A DNA stretch of 64,000 nucleotides from Nocardioides gansuensis (GCF_003076135.1 NZ_QDGZ01000001.1:841970-905969), one strand, 5' to 3'; shown: positions 53,911 to 63,079, counted from the stretch's first letter. The notes: a model not told the origin generated them from the sequence alone. Numbers and translations are program-made.

Positions 53911-56295
53911 TCAGGTGCGACGCTGAGGGGTCCTGCCGAAGGGCTGGGTCACGGGGTCGACGATCGGTGGGGGAGGCACCGGAAGGGTCACCTCGTCGTC
54001 GACCTTGAGCGTCACTGGCGTCCCGTGGTGCGAGGTCTCGACGGGGTCGCCGGCGAGGAGCCGGTACGTCGCGGCCTGTGCCGCTGCGCGGTCGCTCTCG
54101 TCGCGGTGGACGTCGACGATGAGCGTCCTTCGGTTGAACATCATGCGGAAGCACAGGCGAGACAGCTTCGGCGGTAGCCGGGGAGCGAAGGTGATATGGC
54201 CGGAGTGGTCGCGCATTCCGCCGAAGCCGGCGACGGCCACCGCCCAGGTGCTCGCGGCAGCGGCGATGTGGACGCCGTCGTCCACGTTCCCGTGGACGTT
54301 GAGGATGTCGGTGAACGCGGCCTCGGTCCAGTAGTCGTAGGCCAGGTCCAGGTGTCCCACTTCGGCGGCGATGATGGCTTGGGGTGCGGCGGACAGCGAC
54401 GAGTCCCGCACCGTGCGGGCCTCGTAGTAGGCGAAGTTCCGTGCCTTCTCCTGCGGGGTGAAGGCGTCGCCGCGCAGGTGCATGGCCAGGACGAGGTCTG
54501 CCTGCTTGACCACCTGCTTGCGGTACAGCTGGAAGTACGGGTGGTGCAGCAGCAGGGGGTAGTCCTCGGGAGGTGTCGCTTCGAAGTCCCACTCCCCGTG
54601 ATCGGTGAACCCCTCGGACTGGGGATGCACGCCGAGCTTGTCGTCGTAGGGCAACCGCACGACGTCCGCCGCGGCCTGCCACCGGTCCATCTCGTGGGGG
54701 CTGACCTCGAGCCTGGCCGCTACCTCGGGCCAGCGGGTGCAGGCCTCGGCTGCGGCCCGCAGGTTCCGCTGGGCCATCAGGTTGGTGAAGACGTTGTCGT
54801 CGACCACGGCGGTGTACTCGTCCGGGCCTGTGACCCCGTCGATCCGGAAGCAGTCCTCGGAGGCAAAGTGGCCAAGGGATGCCCATAGCCGAGCGGTCTG
54901 CACGAGCAGCTCGACGCCGTGCGTCATGGCGAACTCCTGGTCGCCGGTGGCCGCGATGTACCGGGCGGTCGCGTCGGCGATGTCGGCGTTGACGTGGAAC
55001 GCCGCGGTGCCCGCCGGCCAGTACCCGGAGCACTCCTCGCCGTGGATGGTCCGCCACGGGAATGCCGCGCCACCCAGGCCCAGCTCCGCAGCGCGCGCCA
55101 TGGCCGTCGGCAGCGTGTTGTGGCGCCAGGTGAGCGCACCTTTGGCGGCCTCCGGCGTCGTGTACGTCAGCATCGGCAGCACGAACGTCTCGGTGTCCCA
55201 GAAGGCGTGGCCGTCGTACCCGGGGCCGGTCAGGCCCTTGGCGGGGATGGCTTGGGACTCGGTCCGCGCCCCTGCCTGGAGCACGTGGAACATCGAGACC
55301 CGCACCGCCTGCTGCAGTGCCGGGTCACCCTCGATCTGGACGTCGCCCCGTTCCCAGAACCGGTCCAGGTATTCCCGCTGCTGGGCGGCCAGCGCGTCCC
55401 AGCCGGCGAGCCTAGCCACAGCGAGGGCGGCGTCCACCTGATCACGCAGGGCGGCGGCGGATCGCCGGCTCGACCACCCGTACGCGAGCAGCTTCACCAC
55501 GCGCAAACGCTGCCCCCGCAGCAACTGACAGGTGACCGTCAGGCGGGCCAGGTCCTCCTCCGATTCCATGGTGGTCACCGCGTCGGTAGGGAGGTCGAGC
55601 AGGTGGTCCATCCCGGCGGCGACGCGGAGGCGGCTGCGCGCGGTGCCGTGCACCAGGACGGCGCGGTGCCCGTCGCTGTCGGTCAGCTCTCCGCGCAGCG
55701 GCCGCGTCAGGGGCGCGGGGTCGCGCGGGTCGCGGGAGGCTTCGACAGCCTCGTCGTTCGCGAGCAGGTCGGACTGGAGCGCCATGTAGAACCCGTCGTC
55801 GAGCGGTTCGACCTCGTACGAGATGGCCGCGAGCACGCGCTGGGTGAAGGAGACCAGCCGTCGCGACGTGACGCGGACGGCCGAGCCGTTCGGTGCCGTC
55901 CAGTCGGTTCGACGCTCGAGAACGCCGGCGCGCAGGTCCAGGGCACGCTCATGGAAGTCGACCCGGCCGTACCGCAGGTCGAAGGGCGAGTCTCCGACGT
56001 GGAGCCGGATGAGCTTGCCGTCGGTCACATTGACGATCGTCTGGCCGGACTCCGGGAAGCCGTACCCCGCCTCGGGGTGGGGGAGCGGGCGCTCCTCGAA
56101 GAAGCCGCTGATGTACGTGCCCGGCACGACGCGCGGCTCGCCCTCCTCCAACGAGCCGCGCAGGCCGATGTGCCCGTTCGACAGCGCGAACAGGGACTCA
56201 CACGCGGCCAGATCCGCCGGGTCGATCCTCGCCGTCCGCAGTCGCCACGGATCCACGTGGAAGGCTCGTGCCGCCTTCTGTGCCCCGTTGTTCAC
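53911..56295 (-). CDS. Glycoside hydrolase family 65 protein (disaccharide phosphorylase type)
   Basis: The 794-residue protein has the N-terminal beta-sandwich (FALSNGHIGLRGSLEEG), the helical linker and an (alpha/alpha)6 barrel with DGHAFWDTETFVLPML, the catalytic acid Glu493 in GVTGPDEYTAVVDD and the phosphate/substrate segment KQVVKQADLVLAM. GH65 enzymes are inverting phosphorylases of maltose, trehalose, kojibiose or nigerose, which release beta-glucose 1-phosphate. A beta-phosphoglucomutase-type gene overlaps the start (GTGA), which fits a phosphorylase that gives beta-Glc1P. The exact disaccharide cannot be read from the sequence. Confidence 0.93.
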   Translation of the reverse strand: MNNGAQKAARAFHVDPWRLRTARIDPADLAACESLFALSNGHIGLRGSLEEGEPRVVPGTYISGFFEERPLPHPEAGYGFPESGQTIVNVTDGKLIRLHVGDSPFDLRYGRVDFHERALDLRAGVLERRTDWTAPNGSAVRVTSRRLVSFTQRVLAAISYEVEPLDDGFYMALQSDLLANDEAVEASRDPRDPAPLTRPLRGELTDSDGHRAVLVHGTARSRLRVAAGMDHLLDLPTDAVTTMESEEDLARLTVTCQLLRGQRLRVVKLLAYGWSSRRSAAALRDQVDAALAVARLAGWDALAAQQREYLDRFWERGDVQIEGDPALQQAVRVSMFHVLQAGARTESQAIPAKGLTGPGYDGHAFWDTETFVLPMLTYTTPEAAKGALTWRHNTLPTAMARAAELGLGGAAFPWRTIHGEECSGYWPAGTAAFHVNADIADATARYIAATGDQEFAMTHGVELLVQTARLWASLGHFASEDCFRIDGVTGPDEYTAVVDDNVFTNLMAQRNLRAAAEACTRWPEVAARLEVSPHEMDRWQAAADVVRLPYDDKLGVHPQSEGFTDHGEWDFEATPPEDYPLLLHHPYFQLYRKQVVKQADLVLAMHLRGDAFTPQEKARNFAYYEARTVRDSSLSAAPQAIIAAEVGHLDLAYDYWTEAAFTDILNVHGNVDDGVHIAAAASTWAVAVAGFGGMRDHSGHITFAPRLPPKLSRLCFRMMFNRRTLIVDVHRDESDRAAAQAATYRLLAGDPVETSHHGTPVTLKVDDEVTLPVPPPPIVDPVTQPFGRTPQRRT

Positions 56296-57020
56296 GACGA
56301 GTCCAACAGCTGCGAGAGATCGTCCACGACCACGTCCGCTCCGCTCTCACGAAGGGCGTCTGCCTGTCCGCCGCGATCCACGCCCACCACGAGTCCAAAG
56401 CCACCTGCCCGGCCCGCGGCGACGCCGGCCCGCGCATCCTCGAAGACAGCGGCCTCAGCCGGTTCGACGCCGAGGCGGCGGGCGGCCTCCAGGAAGGTGT
56501 CCGGAGCAGGCTTGCCCGATAGACCCTCCCGGTCGGCGACCACGCCGTCCACGCGCTGGTCGATGAGATGCTCGATGCCGGCGGCGCGGATCACCTCGGC
56601 TCCGTTGGCCGACGATGTCACGACCGCGGTCGGGATGCCCGAACCGTGCACGACTCGCAGATAGGCAACCGACCCGGGGAACACCTGCACGCCGTGCTCC
56701 TCCAGCCGCTTGAGCAGCAGGACATTCTTCCGGCTAGCGATCCCGCTGACGGTGTCTGCGTCGGGGGAGTCGCCGGGTGACCCCTCCGCTGGAGTGATCC
56801 CACGCGCGGCCAGGAAATCACGGACCCCGTCACGGCGCGGCTTGCCGTCCACGAACCGCGCGTAGTCCTCGTCCGTGAACGGCGGCTGGCCCGCCGAGAC
56901 CAGCAGCGGGTCGAAGACGTCGCGCCAGGCAGCCCGGTGCACCGAGGCGGTCCGCGTCAGCACCCCGTCCAGATCGAACAGACAGGCCTGGATGCCGTCG
57001 GGAAGTCCGAAACGGCTCAT
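56292..57020 (-). CDS. HAD-family beta-phosphoglucomutase-type hydrolase
   Basis: The 242-residue HAD protein has motif I FDLDGVLTRT with the nucleophile and acid/base Asp, motif II VVTSSANG, the Lys in SGKPAPDTF and the motif IV acids in AVFEDARAGVAAG. The cap domain includes VDGKPRRDGVRDFLAARGI, matching beta-phosphoglucomutases. It would convert beta-glucose 1-phosphate from the adjoining GH65 enzyme to glucose 6-phosphate, entering glycolysis. The upstream gene in the same direction is the BON-domain gene, at a distance of 111 bases. Confidence 0.92.
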   Translation of the reverse strand: MSRFGLPDGIQACLFDLDGVLTRTASVHRAAWRDVFDPLLVSAGQPPFTDEDYARFVDGKPRRDGVRDFLAARGITPAEGSPGDSPDADTVSGIASRKNVLLLKRLEEHGVQVFPGSVAYLRVVHGSGIPTAVVTSSANGAEVIRAAGIEHLIDQRVDGVVADREGLSGKPAPDTFLEAARRLGVEPAEAAVFEDARAGVAAGRAGGFGLVVGVDRGGQADALRESGADVVVDDLSQLLDSS

Positions 57021-57112
57021 GAGCGCAACCTACCGCCGCCCCGCCAGGAAATACCGCGTCGGCCGAATGCGGCGTGAGGGGCGCCGGCTGCGCATCCCGA
57101 CGGATGCTGCTG

Positions 57113-57135
57113 CTGACCAGCGCATCGCTGGTCAG
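57113..57135. terminator. Hairpin at the end of the BON gene
   Basis: CTGACCAGCG (57113-57122) and CGCTGGTCAG (57126-57135) form a perfect 10-base stem with a CAT loop. The stem covers the BON stop codon. There is no T-tract. It separates the BON gene from the HAD-GH65 pair on the same strand. Confidence 0.55.
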
Positions 57136-57509
57136 TGGGACAAGTGGGAGCGGATGCCGTGGACGCCGGCGACGCCACGCACCGCGTCCTCGATCTGGTG
57201 GGCAGCCTCGGGAGATTCGATGTCGCCGTGCAGGATCGCGATGCCGTTCTCGACAGTCACGTTGATGCGGGAGCTGTGGAGCTGCTTCTCCAGCGGGCCG
57301 ATGGTTGACCGGATGCGGTCGGCGAGGACCGAGTCATCGACGGTGGCGCTGGGGTGGCGCCGAGTAGCCCGATACGTCAAGCCCTTGGCTTGGTTGACGG
57401 TGCGATGCAGATATGGTCTGGCGTTCTTGGTCAGGGACTTTGAACGCGTGGCCAGCCAGCCGCTGATGGTGGCTGCGGACATACCTGCGACCCAGGCGCT
57501 CTTGCGCAT
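57132..57509 (-). CDS. BON-domain protein
   Basis: The 125-residue protein has a short basic N-terminus with a weakly apolar stretch (MRKSAWVAGMSAATISGWLA) and a C-terminal BON domain of about 60 residues (ADRIRSTIGPLEKQLHSSRI, VTVENGIAILHGDIES, IEDAVRGVAGVHGI). BON domains bind phospholipid or associate with envelope and stress proteins. The start ATG 57509 has AGGGAAG 9 bases upstream. A longer start at 57605 would overlap the penicillin-binding protein gene end and is less likely. A role near the cell envelope fits the neighbour PBP gene. Confidence 0.82.
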   Translation of the reverse strand: MRKSAWVAGMSAATISGWLATRSKSLTKNARPYLHRTVNQAKGLTYRATRRHPSATVDDSVLADRIRSTIGPLEKQLHSSRINVTVENGIAILHGDIESPEAAHQIEDAVRGVAGVHGIRSHLSH

Positions 57510-57597
57510 TCGAATCACTTCCCTCGATCCCGAGTTTACGTCGCGGTCCGCTCGATGCCTGGCGGCCAGCTCTGCATGCATGTGGTTGTCCAGACTC

Positions 57598-59763
57598 CTA
57601 GTCACGAGCCGGGGCGTCTGCCCTCGAGCCGGTGATGACCCAGCGGGGCGGCTCGACGAAGTCCCCGTCGGGCAGCCACTGTTGGATGACCTTCATGGCA
57701 TCGCCCCACATCGGACCCGCCTCGGTGCTGCCGAAGGCCTCGGTGATGCGCTCCCCACCGACGACCTGGCCGTTCAGGGTGATCCAGTGGCCGTCGCGGT
57801 TGGCGCCGGCGATCATGGCGGCCGTAGCCAGGTCGGGCGTGTAGCCGATGAACCACACGGCCATGTTGTCCTCGATCGTTCCGGTCTTGCCGGCGGAGGG
57901 CTGGTCCAGTGCGATGCCGGCGCTGTGTCCGAAGCCGCCGGGCTCCTGGACCCCTCGAAGCACCTCGTTGACGGCGTCCGCCACATGGGTGCGCAGGACG
58001 CGTTCGCACCGCGGAGGATAGGTCTGCACGACGCCGCCGGCCGGGTCCCGCACCTCGATGACGGGGGTGCTGGCACAGTGCACGCCGCGTGCGGCGAAGG
58101 TGGCGAAGGCCTCGGCCATGGACAGCGGGTTTGTCTCCGCCACCCCCAGGGTGAACGACGGAATCTGCTGCCGGTCCGGGTCGCCCAGCTCGATCCCCAT
58201 CCGTTCGGCCAGCTGGTAGGGCTCGCAGAGTCCGGTGCGCTGCTCCAGCTGGGCGTAGAACGTGTTCACCGACTGGCGGGTCCCGGTGATCAGGTTGAAC
58301 GTCCCGGAGCCGGTCGAGTTCCGAGGCCGCCAGATCTCGGTGCTCCGGAGTCTTCCGTCGCACCCGGTGAACTCGTTGACCGGGAGTGAGATCCGGCTCG
58401 GTGCGTGGATCCGGGTGGTCAGCGGGATCCCCTGGTTGATGGCGGCGGACAGCACGAAGACCTTGAAGGTCGAACCCGCCTGGAACCCCCGCGCGTCGCC
58501 GTACGCCGGTGGCACCAGGTAGTTCAGGTATGTCTCTCCGCGGCTCCGGTCCTTGCCCATCGGCCGGGACTGGGCCAGAGCGCGGACGGCTCCTGTGCCG
58601 GGCTCCACCATCGCGAGTCCGCCGATCGCCTGGTCGGTCGGGTGCACGTGCCTGGCCACCGACTCGTCGGCGGCTCGCTGCATCCCCATGTCGAGCGTCG
58701 TCGCGATGCTGAGCCCGGCGGTGTTCAACGTCCGCTCCCGCTGCGCGGCGGTGCCGCCGAGGGCGTCGTCGCGGAGCAGGTACTCGTAGGCGTACTCGCA
58801 GAAGAACGGGGCTGCCGAGGCCACACAGCCGTTCTCCGCCGGGGTGAGCCGCAGGCCCAGTCCCCGGCTGCTCAGTCGGTCGGCCGTCGCCGAGGAGATC
58901 ATGCCCAGCTCCGCCATCCGGTCGAGTACCAGGTCGCGACGCTCCCGCGCGTCTTCTGGTACCTCGGTCGGGTCGTACTGCGTGGGGTTCCTGATCAGGC
59001 CCGCGAGGAGGGCGGCCTGAGGAAGGTCCAGCTCGGAGGCGGATCGGGAGAAGAAGTGCTGAGCTGCGGTCTCCACGCCATGGGCGCCGTCGCCGAAGTA
59101 CGCCAGGTTGAGGTAGCGCTCGAGGATCCAGTCCTTCGGGTAGTCCCGCTCCAGCCCGATCGCGTACCGCAGCTCCCGGACCTTCCGGTCGTACGTCGGC
59201 GCGGTCGCGGCCTCTTCCTCCGCTTTGCTGTCCGCCTGGTTCACCAAGGTGAGCTTCACCAGCTGCTGGGTGATCGTGGAGCCGCCCTGCACCACCTCGT
59301 CCTGGGCCTGGTTCTGCACGAACGCTCGCAGCGTCCCCTGCAGGTCCAGGGGTCCGTGCTCGTAGAACCGGTGATCCTCGATGGCCAGGACCGCCTTGCG
59401 CATGACCGGCGCGATGTCCGCGAGGGGTACGACGATCCGGTTCTGGTCGAAGAACAGAGCCACCTCGTTGCCGTGCTGGTCCAGCAACCGGCTCCGCTGT
59501 GGCAGCGGCTCCATCGGCAGCTCGGTGGGCAGCGCGTCGGAGTACTGCTCGAGAAAGCGCACTGCCAGGGCACCCACCGCCAGGAACGGCGCCACTGTGC
59601 CCGCCAGCAGGATGCCGATGGTCACCGAAATGGCAACCATGGTCATCAACCGCGACACCGCCGGGGCGACCGACATCCCAACCGCCTGACCGAGCCGCCC
59701 TAGCCGCAAACCGCGGACGAGGGCGGTGAACTTCCTATGAGCCGATCTTCTCTCCTCGGACAA
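57598..59763 (-). CDS. Class A penicillin-binding protein (transglycosylase/transpeptidase)
   Basis: The bifunctional peptidoglycan synthase has one N-terminal anchor (about residues 40-70). The GT51 domain shows the catalytic Glu129 in AIEDHRFYEHGPLD and GGSTITQQLVK, with RKVRELRYAIGLE after it. The transpeptidase domain has Ser431-x-x-Lys434 in GSTFKVF, SVN at 498-500 and GKTGT (Lys626). Length is about 721 residues. The start is uncertain: TTG 59763 gives a basic cytosolic tail, and GTG 59718 is possible. No PASTA or other C-terminal domain is present. Confidence 0.92.
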   Translation of the reverse strand: MSEERRSAHRKFTALVRGLRLGRLGQAVGMSVAPAVSRLMTMVAISVTIGILLAGTVAPFLAVGALAVRFLEQYSDALPTELPMEPLPQRSRLLDQHGNEVALFFDQNRIVVPLADIAPVMRKAVLAIEDHRFYEHGPLDLQGTLRAFVQNQAQDEVVQGGSTITQQLVKLTLVNQADSKAEEEAATAPTYDRKVRELRYAIGLERDYPKDWILERYLNLAYFGDGAHGVETAAQHFFSRSASELDLPQAALLAGLIRNPTQYDPTEVPEDARERRDLVLDRMAELGMISSATADRLSSRGLGLRLTPAENGCVASAAPFFCEYAYEYLLRDDALGGTAAQRERTLNTAGLSIATTLDMGMQRAADESVARHVHPTDQAIGGLAMVEPGTGAVRALAQSRPMGKDRSRGETYLNYLVPPAYGDARGFQAGSTFKVFVLSAAINQGIPLTTRIHAPSRISLPVNEFTGCDGRLRSTEIWRPRNSTGSGTFNLITGTRQSVNTFYAQLEQRTGLCEPYQLAERMGIELGDPDRQQIPSFTLGVAETNPLSMAEAFATFAARGVHCASTPVIEVRDPAGGVVQTYPPRCERVLRTHVADAVNEVLRGVQEPGGFGHSAGIALDQPSAGKTGTIEDNMAVWFIGYTPDLATAAMIAGANRDGHWITLNGQVVGGERITEAFGSTEAGPMWGDAMKVIQQWLPDGDFVEPPRWVITGSRADAPARD

Positions 59764-59892
59764 AATCTCCAGCGGTCCAGCAATCCAGCAATCCAGCGGC
59801 CGATGCCAGGGCCACGGACCCGGCCGGCAACAGCGTCGCGACCACCGCCTACACCGAGAACGACAACGACCGCGACTTCTAGCCCGGAGGGC

Positions 59893-61566
59893 TCAGCGGG
59901 TCAGGGTCCGGGTGCGCCGGGCCAGCACCACCCAGGTGGCCACGGTGAACACCACGGCGAACACCGTGAGGATGAGCCAGTACGTGGAGACCTCGCGGCT
60001 GCCGGTGTCGCCGTACGCCGCGAGCAGCGGCGGGCCCAGCGGCGAACCACCCTCGGCGAAGAGCGTCCGGACGCCGAGGTCGACCCCGATCGCCTCGAAC
60101 GCCCACCGGTCCGGCATCAGCACGCTCATCGCCCGGCCCGCCCACGCCATCACGGGGACCGGCACGATGGCGCCCGAGAACAGCACCGCGGGGAAGCAGA
60201 GCATCGGCAGGATCAGCGTGGCCTGCGACGGTGAGGGGACGACGGCGGAGGCGAGCAAGCCCAGCGCGAGTGCCGCCGCGGCATTGAGGGCGAGGGTGAC
60301 GGTCAGCGACCCGTAGGTGGCGAGCCCCGCCTCGGGCAGTCGGTCGAGGACCCGCAACACCGCCAGCATCAGTACGTCGACCAGGACCAGGAACGGCAGC
60401 AGCACCGCCGTCTTGGCCAGGATGTAGGGACCCAGTCGCAGCCCGACCAGCCGCTCACGGCGCAGGATCGCGAACTCGGTGCAGATCTGGAGCAGTCCGT
60501 AGGTGAGACCGAAGAAGAAGACCCCGAACGCGATCCAGAACACGATCATGATCACCGCGGTCGGGCTCGGGTCCGTTGCATCGAACGCCGCGGGCTTGAA
60601 GAGCACCGCGAACATCGCGACCACCATGGCGGGCGATCCCAGCAGGATCGCCATGGTGAGCCGGTTGTGCAGCAGGGTCGCGGCCGTCCGTCGAGTCAGG
60701 ACCTGCCACTGACGCAGCGGACCGGCCGGAGGTCGTACGGCGGGGGGTGTGGAGGCCGGCGGTTGGGGGCGGCCGGGGGTGGTCGCGGCGCGTTCGGCCG
60801 CCCAGCGAGTCCCCCACACCTCGGGGCTGCGCTCGGTGGCGATCCGCTGGTAGATCTGCTCGAGCCGGTCCACGCCGAAGTAGTCCAGCGCCTGCGACGC
60901 CGTTCCCGAGAAGGCGAGGCGTCCGCCCGGTGCCAGGAAGACCAGCCGGTCCGCGGCCGCCAGGTCCTGTACGGCGTGACTGGTGAGGACGACCGTGCTG
61001 CCCTCGTCGGCCAGCCGGCGCAGCAGCGCCAGCAGATCGGCACCTGTCGCGGGGTCCAGCCCGGACGTCGGCTCGTCGAGGAAGAAGACGCGGGGGCCGG
61101 TCAGGAGCTCGACGGCGAGACTGGCCCGCTTCCGCTGCCCGCCGCTCAGCGCCGCGACCCGGGTGGCAGCGTGGTCGGTGAGGTTGAGCTCGGCCATCGA
61201 GCGGGCCACCGCGTCGTCGACCTCGGCCGGGGACGCCCCGGGCAGACGCAGGGCGGCCGAGAAGCGCAGGGTCCGCTCGAGTGGCAGCTCCTCGTGGACG
61301 ATGTCGTCCTGTGGGACGTAGCCGAGCATGGTGCGGAACCGCGGCGCCTCCCGGTGTGCGTCGATGCCGTCGAAGTGGACCTGGCCCCGGTCCAGGGCCG
61401 CAAGCCCGGCCAGGGCCTCCAGCAGGGTGGTCTTGCCAGCCCCGCTGCCACCGGCGATGACCACCAGCTCACCGGGCTGGATGGTCAGGCAGACGTCTTG
61501 CAGCACAGCCCGTCCCGACGGCGTACGACGACACAGGGCTTCCGCCTCGATGCGCACCCCAGTCAC
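59893..61566 (-). CDS. ABC transporter with fused ATPase and ABC-2-type permease (ABCG-like)
   Basis: The 557-residue half-transporter has an N-terminal ATPase with Walker A GGSGAGKTT, signature LSGGQRKRASLA and Walker B FFLDEPTSGLDP, typical of the ABCG/White group. After a Pro-rich linker (about residues 255-285) there are six membrane helices (LTMAILLGSPAMVVAMFAVL, FGVFFFGLTYGLL and others). It probably exports a lipid or hydrophobic compound as a dimer; the substrate is unknown. The start is GTG 61566. There is no partner gene in the same direction. Confidence 0.9.
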   Translation of the reverse strand: MTGVRIEAEALCRRTPSGRAVLQDVCLTIQPGELVVIAGGSGAGKTTLLEALAGLAALDRGQVHFDGIDAHREAPRFRTMLGYVPQDDIVHEELPLERTLRFSAALRLPGASPAEVDDAVARSMAELNLTDHAATRVAALSGGQRKRASLAVELLTGPRVFFLDEPTSGLDPATGADLLALLRRLADEGSTVVLTSHAVQDLAAADRLVFLAPGGRLAFSGTASQALDYFGVDRLEQIYQRIATERSPEVWGTRWAAERAATTPGRPQPPASTPPAVRPPAGPLRQWQVLTRRTAATLLHNRLTMAILLGSPAMVVAMFAVLFKPAAFDATDPSPTAVIMIVFWIAFGVFFFGLTYGLLQICTEFAILRRERLVGLRLGPYILAKTAVLLPFLVLVDVLMLAVLRVLDRLPEAGLATYGSLTVTLALNAAAALALGLLASAVVPSPSQATLILPMLCFPAVLFSGAIVPVPVMAWAGRAMSVLMPDRWAFEAIGVDLGVRTLFAEGGSPLGPPLLAAYGDTGSREVSTYWLILTVFAVVFTVATWVVLARRTRTLTR

Positions 61567-61804
61567 CAGGGCACCGTTCGTTCTGCCTGGGCATCCGGGT
61601 AGTCGGGCGCAGCCACAGCGAAGGAAACTACCGCCAAGCCGGCACGGACATCCGCCTTATGCCGGAAGTCCCCGGGTGGTCGCGGGCGCACCGGCGGGCC
61701 CCGCGATCCGTGATCACCAAATTGGGGCTGCCCACGCAGCATCAGCGGTCCTAGCGTCGGAGGGGTGGTCACCCCATGGCGACCACGTACCCCGGGAGGT
61801 AGTC

Positions 61805-62164
61805 GTGGCATCGATCGACTCGCAGAACATCGGGACACCGCACGAGACAAGGCCGTTCCGCGCACACGGGCACATGGACATCGTCACCCTCGGTGACTTC
61901 ACGCTCGGCAAGGGCACCTTCGAGCCTGGCTGGCGCTGGTCGGACGACGTCAAACCGATCGTGGGAACCGATTCGTGCCAGGTCCGGCACACCGGGATCT
62001 GCGTCTCGGGCAGCATGACGGTGCGCATGGACGACGGCACGGAGGCCACCGTCGGCCCAGGCGACGTCATGCTGATCGAGCCGGGACACGACGCCTGGGT
62101 CGTGGGCGATGAGCCCTGCGTGCTCTACGACACCGGCGTGGCGGCCTACGCAAAGCCGCAGTAG
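61805..62164 (+). CDS. Cupin-domain protein
   Basis: The 119-residue protein is a small cupin: DFTLGKGTFEPGWRWSDDV and GICVSGSMTVRMDDGTEATV, then GPGDVMLIEPGHDAWVVGDE give the two motifs. The first metal motif lacks the usual HxH (W-R-W), and the second keeps a His (PGHDAW), so metal binding is uncertain. GTG 61805 lies 5 bases after GGGAGG. The stop codon lies in an 18-base tandem duplication that places a second in-frame TAG six codons later. It stands alone and may bind a small ligand. Confidence 0.78.
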   Translation: MASIDSQNIGTPHETRPFRAHGHMDIVTLGDFTLGKGTFEPGWRWSDDVKPIVGTDSCQVRHTGICVSGSMTVRMDDGTEATVGPGDVMLIEPGHDAWVVGDEPCVLYDTGVAAYAKPQ

Positions 62165-62183
62165 CACGCAAAGCCGCAGTAGC
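62148..62183 (+). repeat. 18-base tandem duplication over the cupin stop codon
   Basis: ACGCAAAGCCGCAGTAGC occurs at 62148-62165 and again at 62166-62183 without change. The duplication includes the TAG stop and is a multiple of three, so the frame has two stops, each preceded by the codons for AKPQ. It looks like a recent slippage event. Confidence 0.85.
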
Positions 62184-62209
62184 ACTGGGGCCGGGCGACC
62201 TGCAGACGG

Positions 62210-62240
62210 GGGCCGAGCCCGCCCTTGGTGGGCTCGGCCC
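62210..62240. terminator. Bidirectional hairpin between cupin and monooxygenase-like genes
   Basis: GGGCCGAGCCC (62210-62220) pairs perfectly with GGGCTCGGCCC (62230-62240) around a 9-base loop. It lies between two convergent genes, 45 bases after the cupin stop and 14 bases before the other gene's stop. No T-tract is present. Confidence 0.7.
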
Positions 62241-62254
62241 AAAGGAAGTGGTCG

Positions 62255-62857
62255 TCAGGCCATCTCGGGGACGTGGAGGTGCGCATAGGCCAGGTCGAAC
62301 TCCTGCACGTCGACGATCTCGCCACCCGCGTCGCTCGCGGCCCGGCTGCGCAAGTCGTCGGCCGCTGAGCGGCTGGCTTCCATCGCGGCGCGGTCCTCCC
62401 AGGTCGTGGTGGCGCAGCACAGGCCGGTCGACCGGTTCACCAGCAGGCTGGCACCGCAGGATCCAGGGATCTGCTCGAGCTGGGGAAGGATCCCGACGCG
62501 GAACGTCTCCGACAGGGCGTCGAGGTCTCCTTGCAGCCAGCTCACTCGGCAGCACTCGCCGTGTTGGGTGCGGTGCATCGCGGCGATCTCCCACACGTCG
62601 ACCTGCATGGAGCCGCCGAAGATGTCGCGGCCGCGATCGCGGATCGGGCGTAGCTGCTCATCGCTCGAGCGCATGGCGGCCTCGCTCTCCCACGAAGTGG
62701 TGGCGATGCACTTCCCGGTCTCTCGGTCGACGAGCAACGACAGACCGCGACAGCCCTCGATCTGGTCGAGCATGGGTACGACCTCGTCCTTGACGAACGC
62801 AATGCCGGCCTCGATGTTGTCGGGCCTGCCGTGGAACGTGGTGGAACGTGCGTACAC
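62255..62857 (-). CDS. Protein with two tandem ABM-like (ferredoxin-like barrel) domains
   Basis: The 200-residue protein has two similar halves. Half one (about residues 5-95) includes GCRGLSLLVDRETGKCIATT and SWESEAAMRSSDEQL; half two (about 105-195) includes GSCGASLLVNRSTGLCCATT and TWEDRAAMEASRSA. The pattern fits antibiotic-biosynthesis-monooxygenase-like dimeric alpha/beta barrel domains, here joined in one chain. Function is unknown. The start at GTG 62857 is supported by GAGAGGAG with 6 bases spacing. Confidence 0.72.
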   Translation of the reverse strand: MYARSTTFHGRPDNIEAGIAFVKDEVVPMLDQIEGCRGLSLLVDRETGKCIATTSWESEAAMRSSDEQLRPIRDRGRDIFGGSMQVDVWEIAAMHRTQHGECCRVSWLQGDLDALSETFRVGILPQLEQIPGSCGASLLVNRSTGLCCATTTWEDRAAMEASRSAADDLRSRAASDAGGEIVDVQEFDLAYAHLHVPEMA

Positions 62858-63079
62858 AGCCAGCTCCTCTCTGAGACGGGGCGGCGCCCGGACCGGCACC
62901 GCCGGTTCATCCCTGTCTACTCCCCGGGGCGCGCGGAGGCTATAGCCCCTCTGTGCTCCCCCGCAGCCCGGCCTGCGCACCCCCATCACGCGCGCCGACA
63001 TGGCGCCCCCGTCCGCTTATGAGCACACGCGGGGCGCAGCACTCACGGCTGGCCAATTTGGGTCATTCTTGACTCGTTC

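Noticed and set aside
51557..55057. An open frame of 1166 residues on the minus strand across flavohaemoglobin, DivIVA, NOS and GH65 3' regions
   Set aside because: It opposes four clear genes, has no motifs and is a GC-driven shadow frame. The only meaningful part nearby, the LuxR remnant, is in another frame.
59775..59797. Small tandem repeat CAATCCAG
   Set aside because: Only two units plus a partial one in a short intergenic gap; no structural or regulatory meaning is visible.
59800..59882. Plus-strand fragment ending TENDNDRDF before a TAG
   Set aside because: The short tail looks protein-like (acidic, Asp/Asn-rich), but there is no start, no ribosome site and no recognised family. It may be a gene remnant; it is not supported enough.
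62831..62850. Tandem GTGGAACGTG repeat
   Set aside because: It lies within the coding region for RSTTFHG and is explained by the codons; no further structure.
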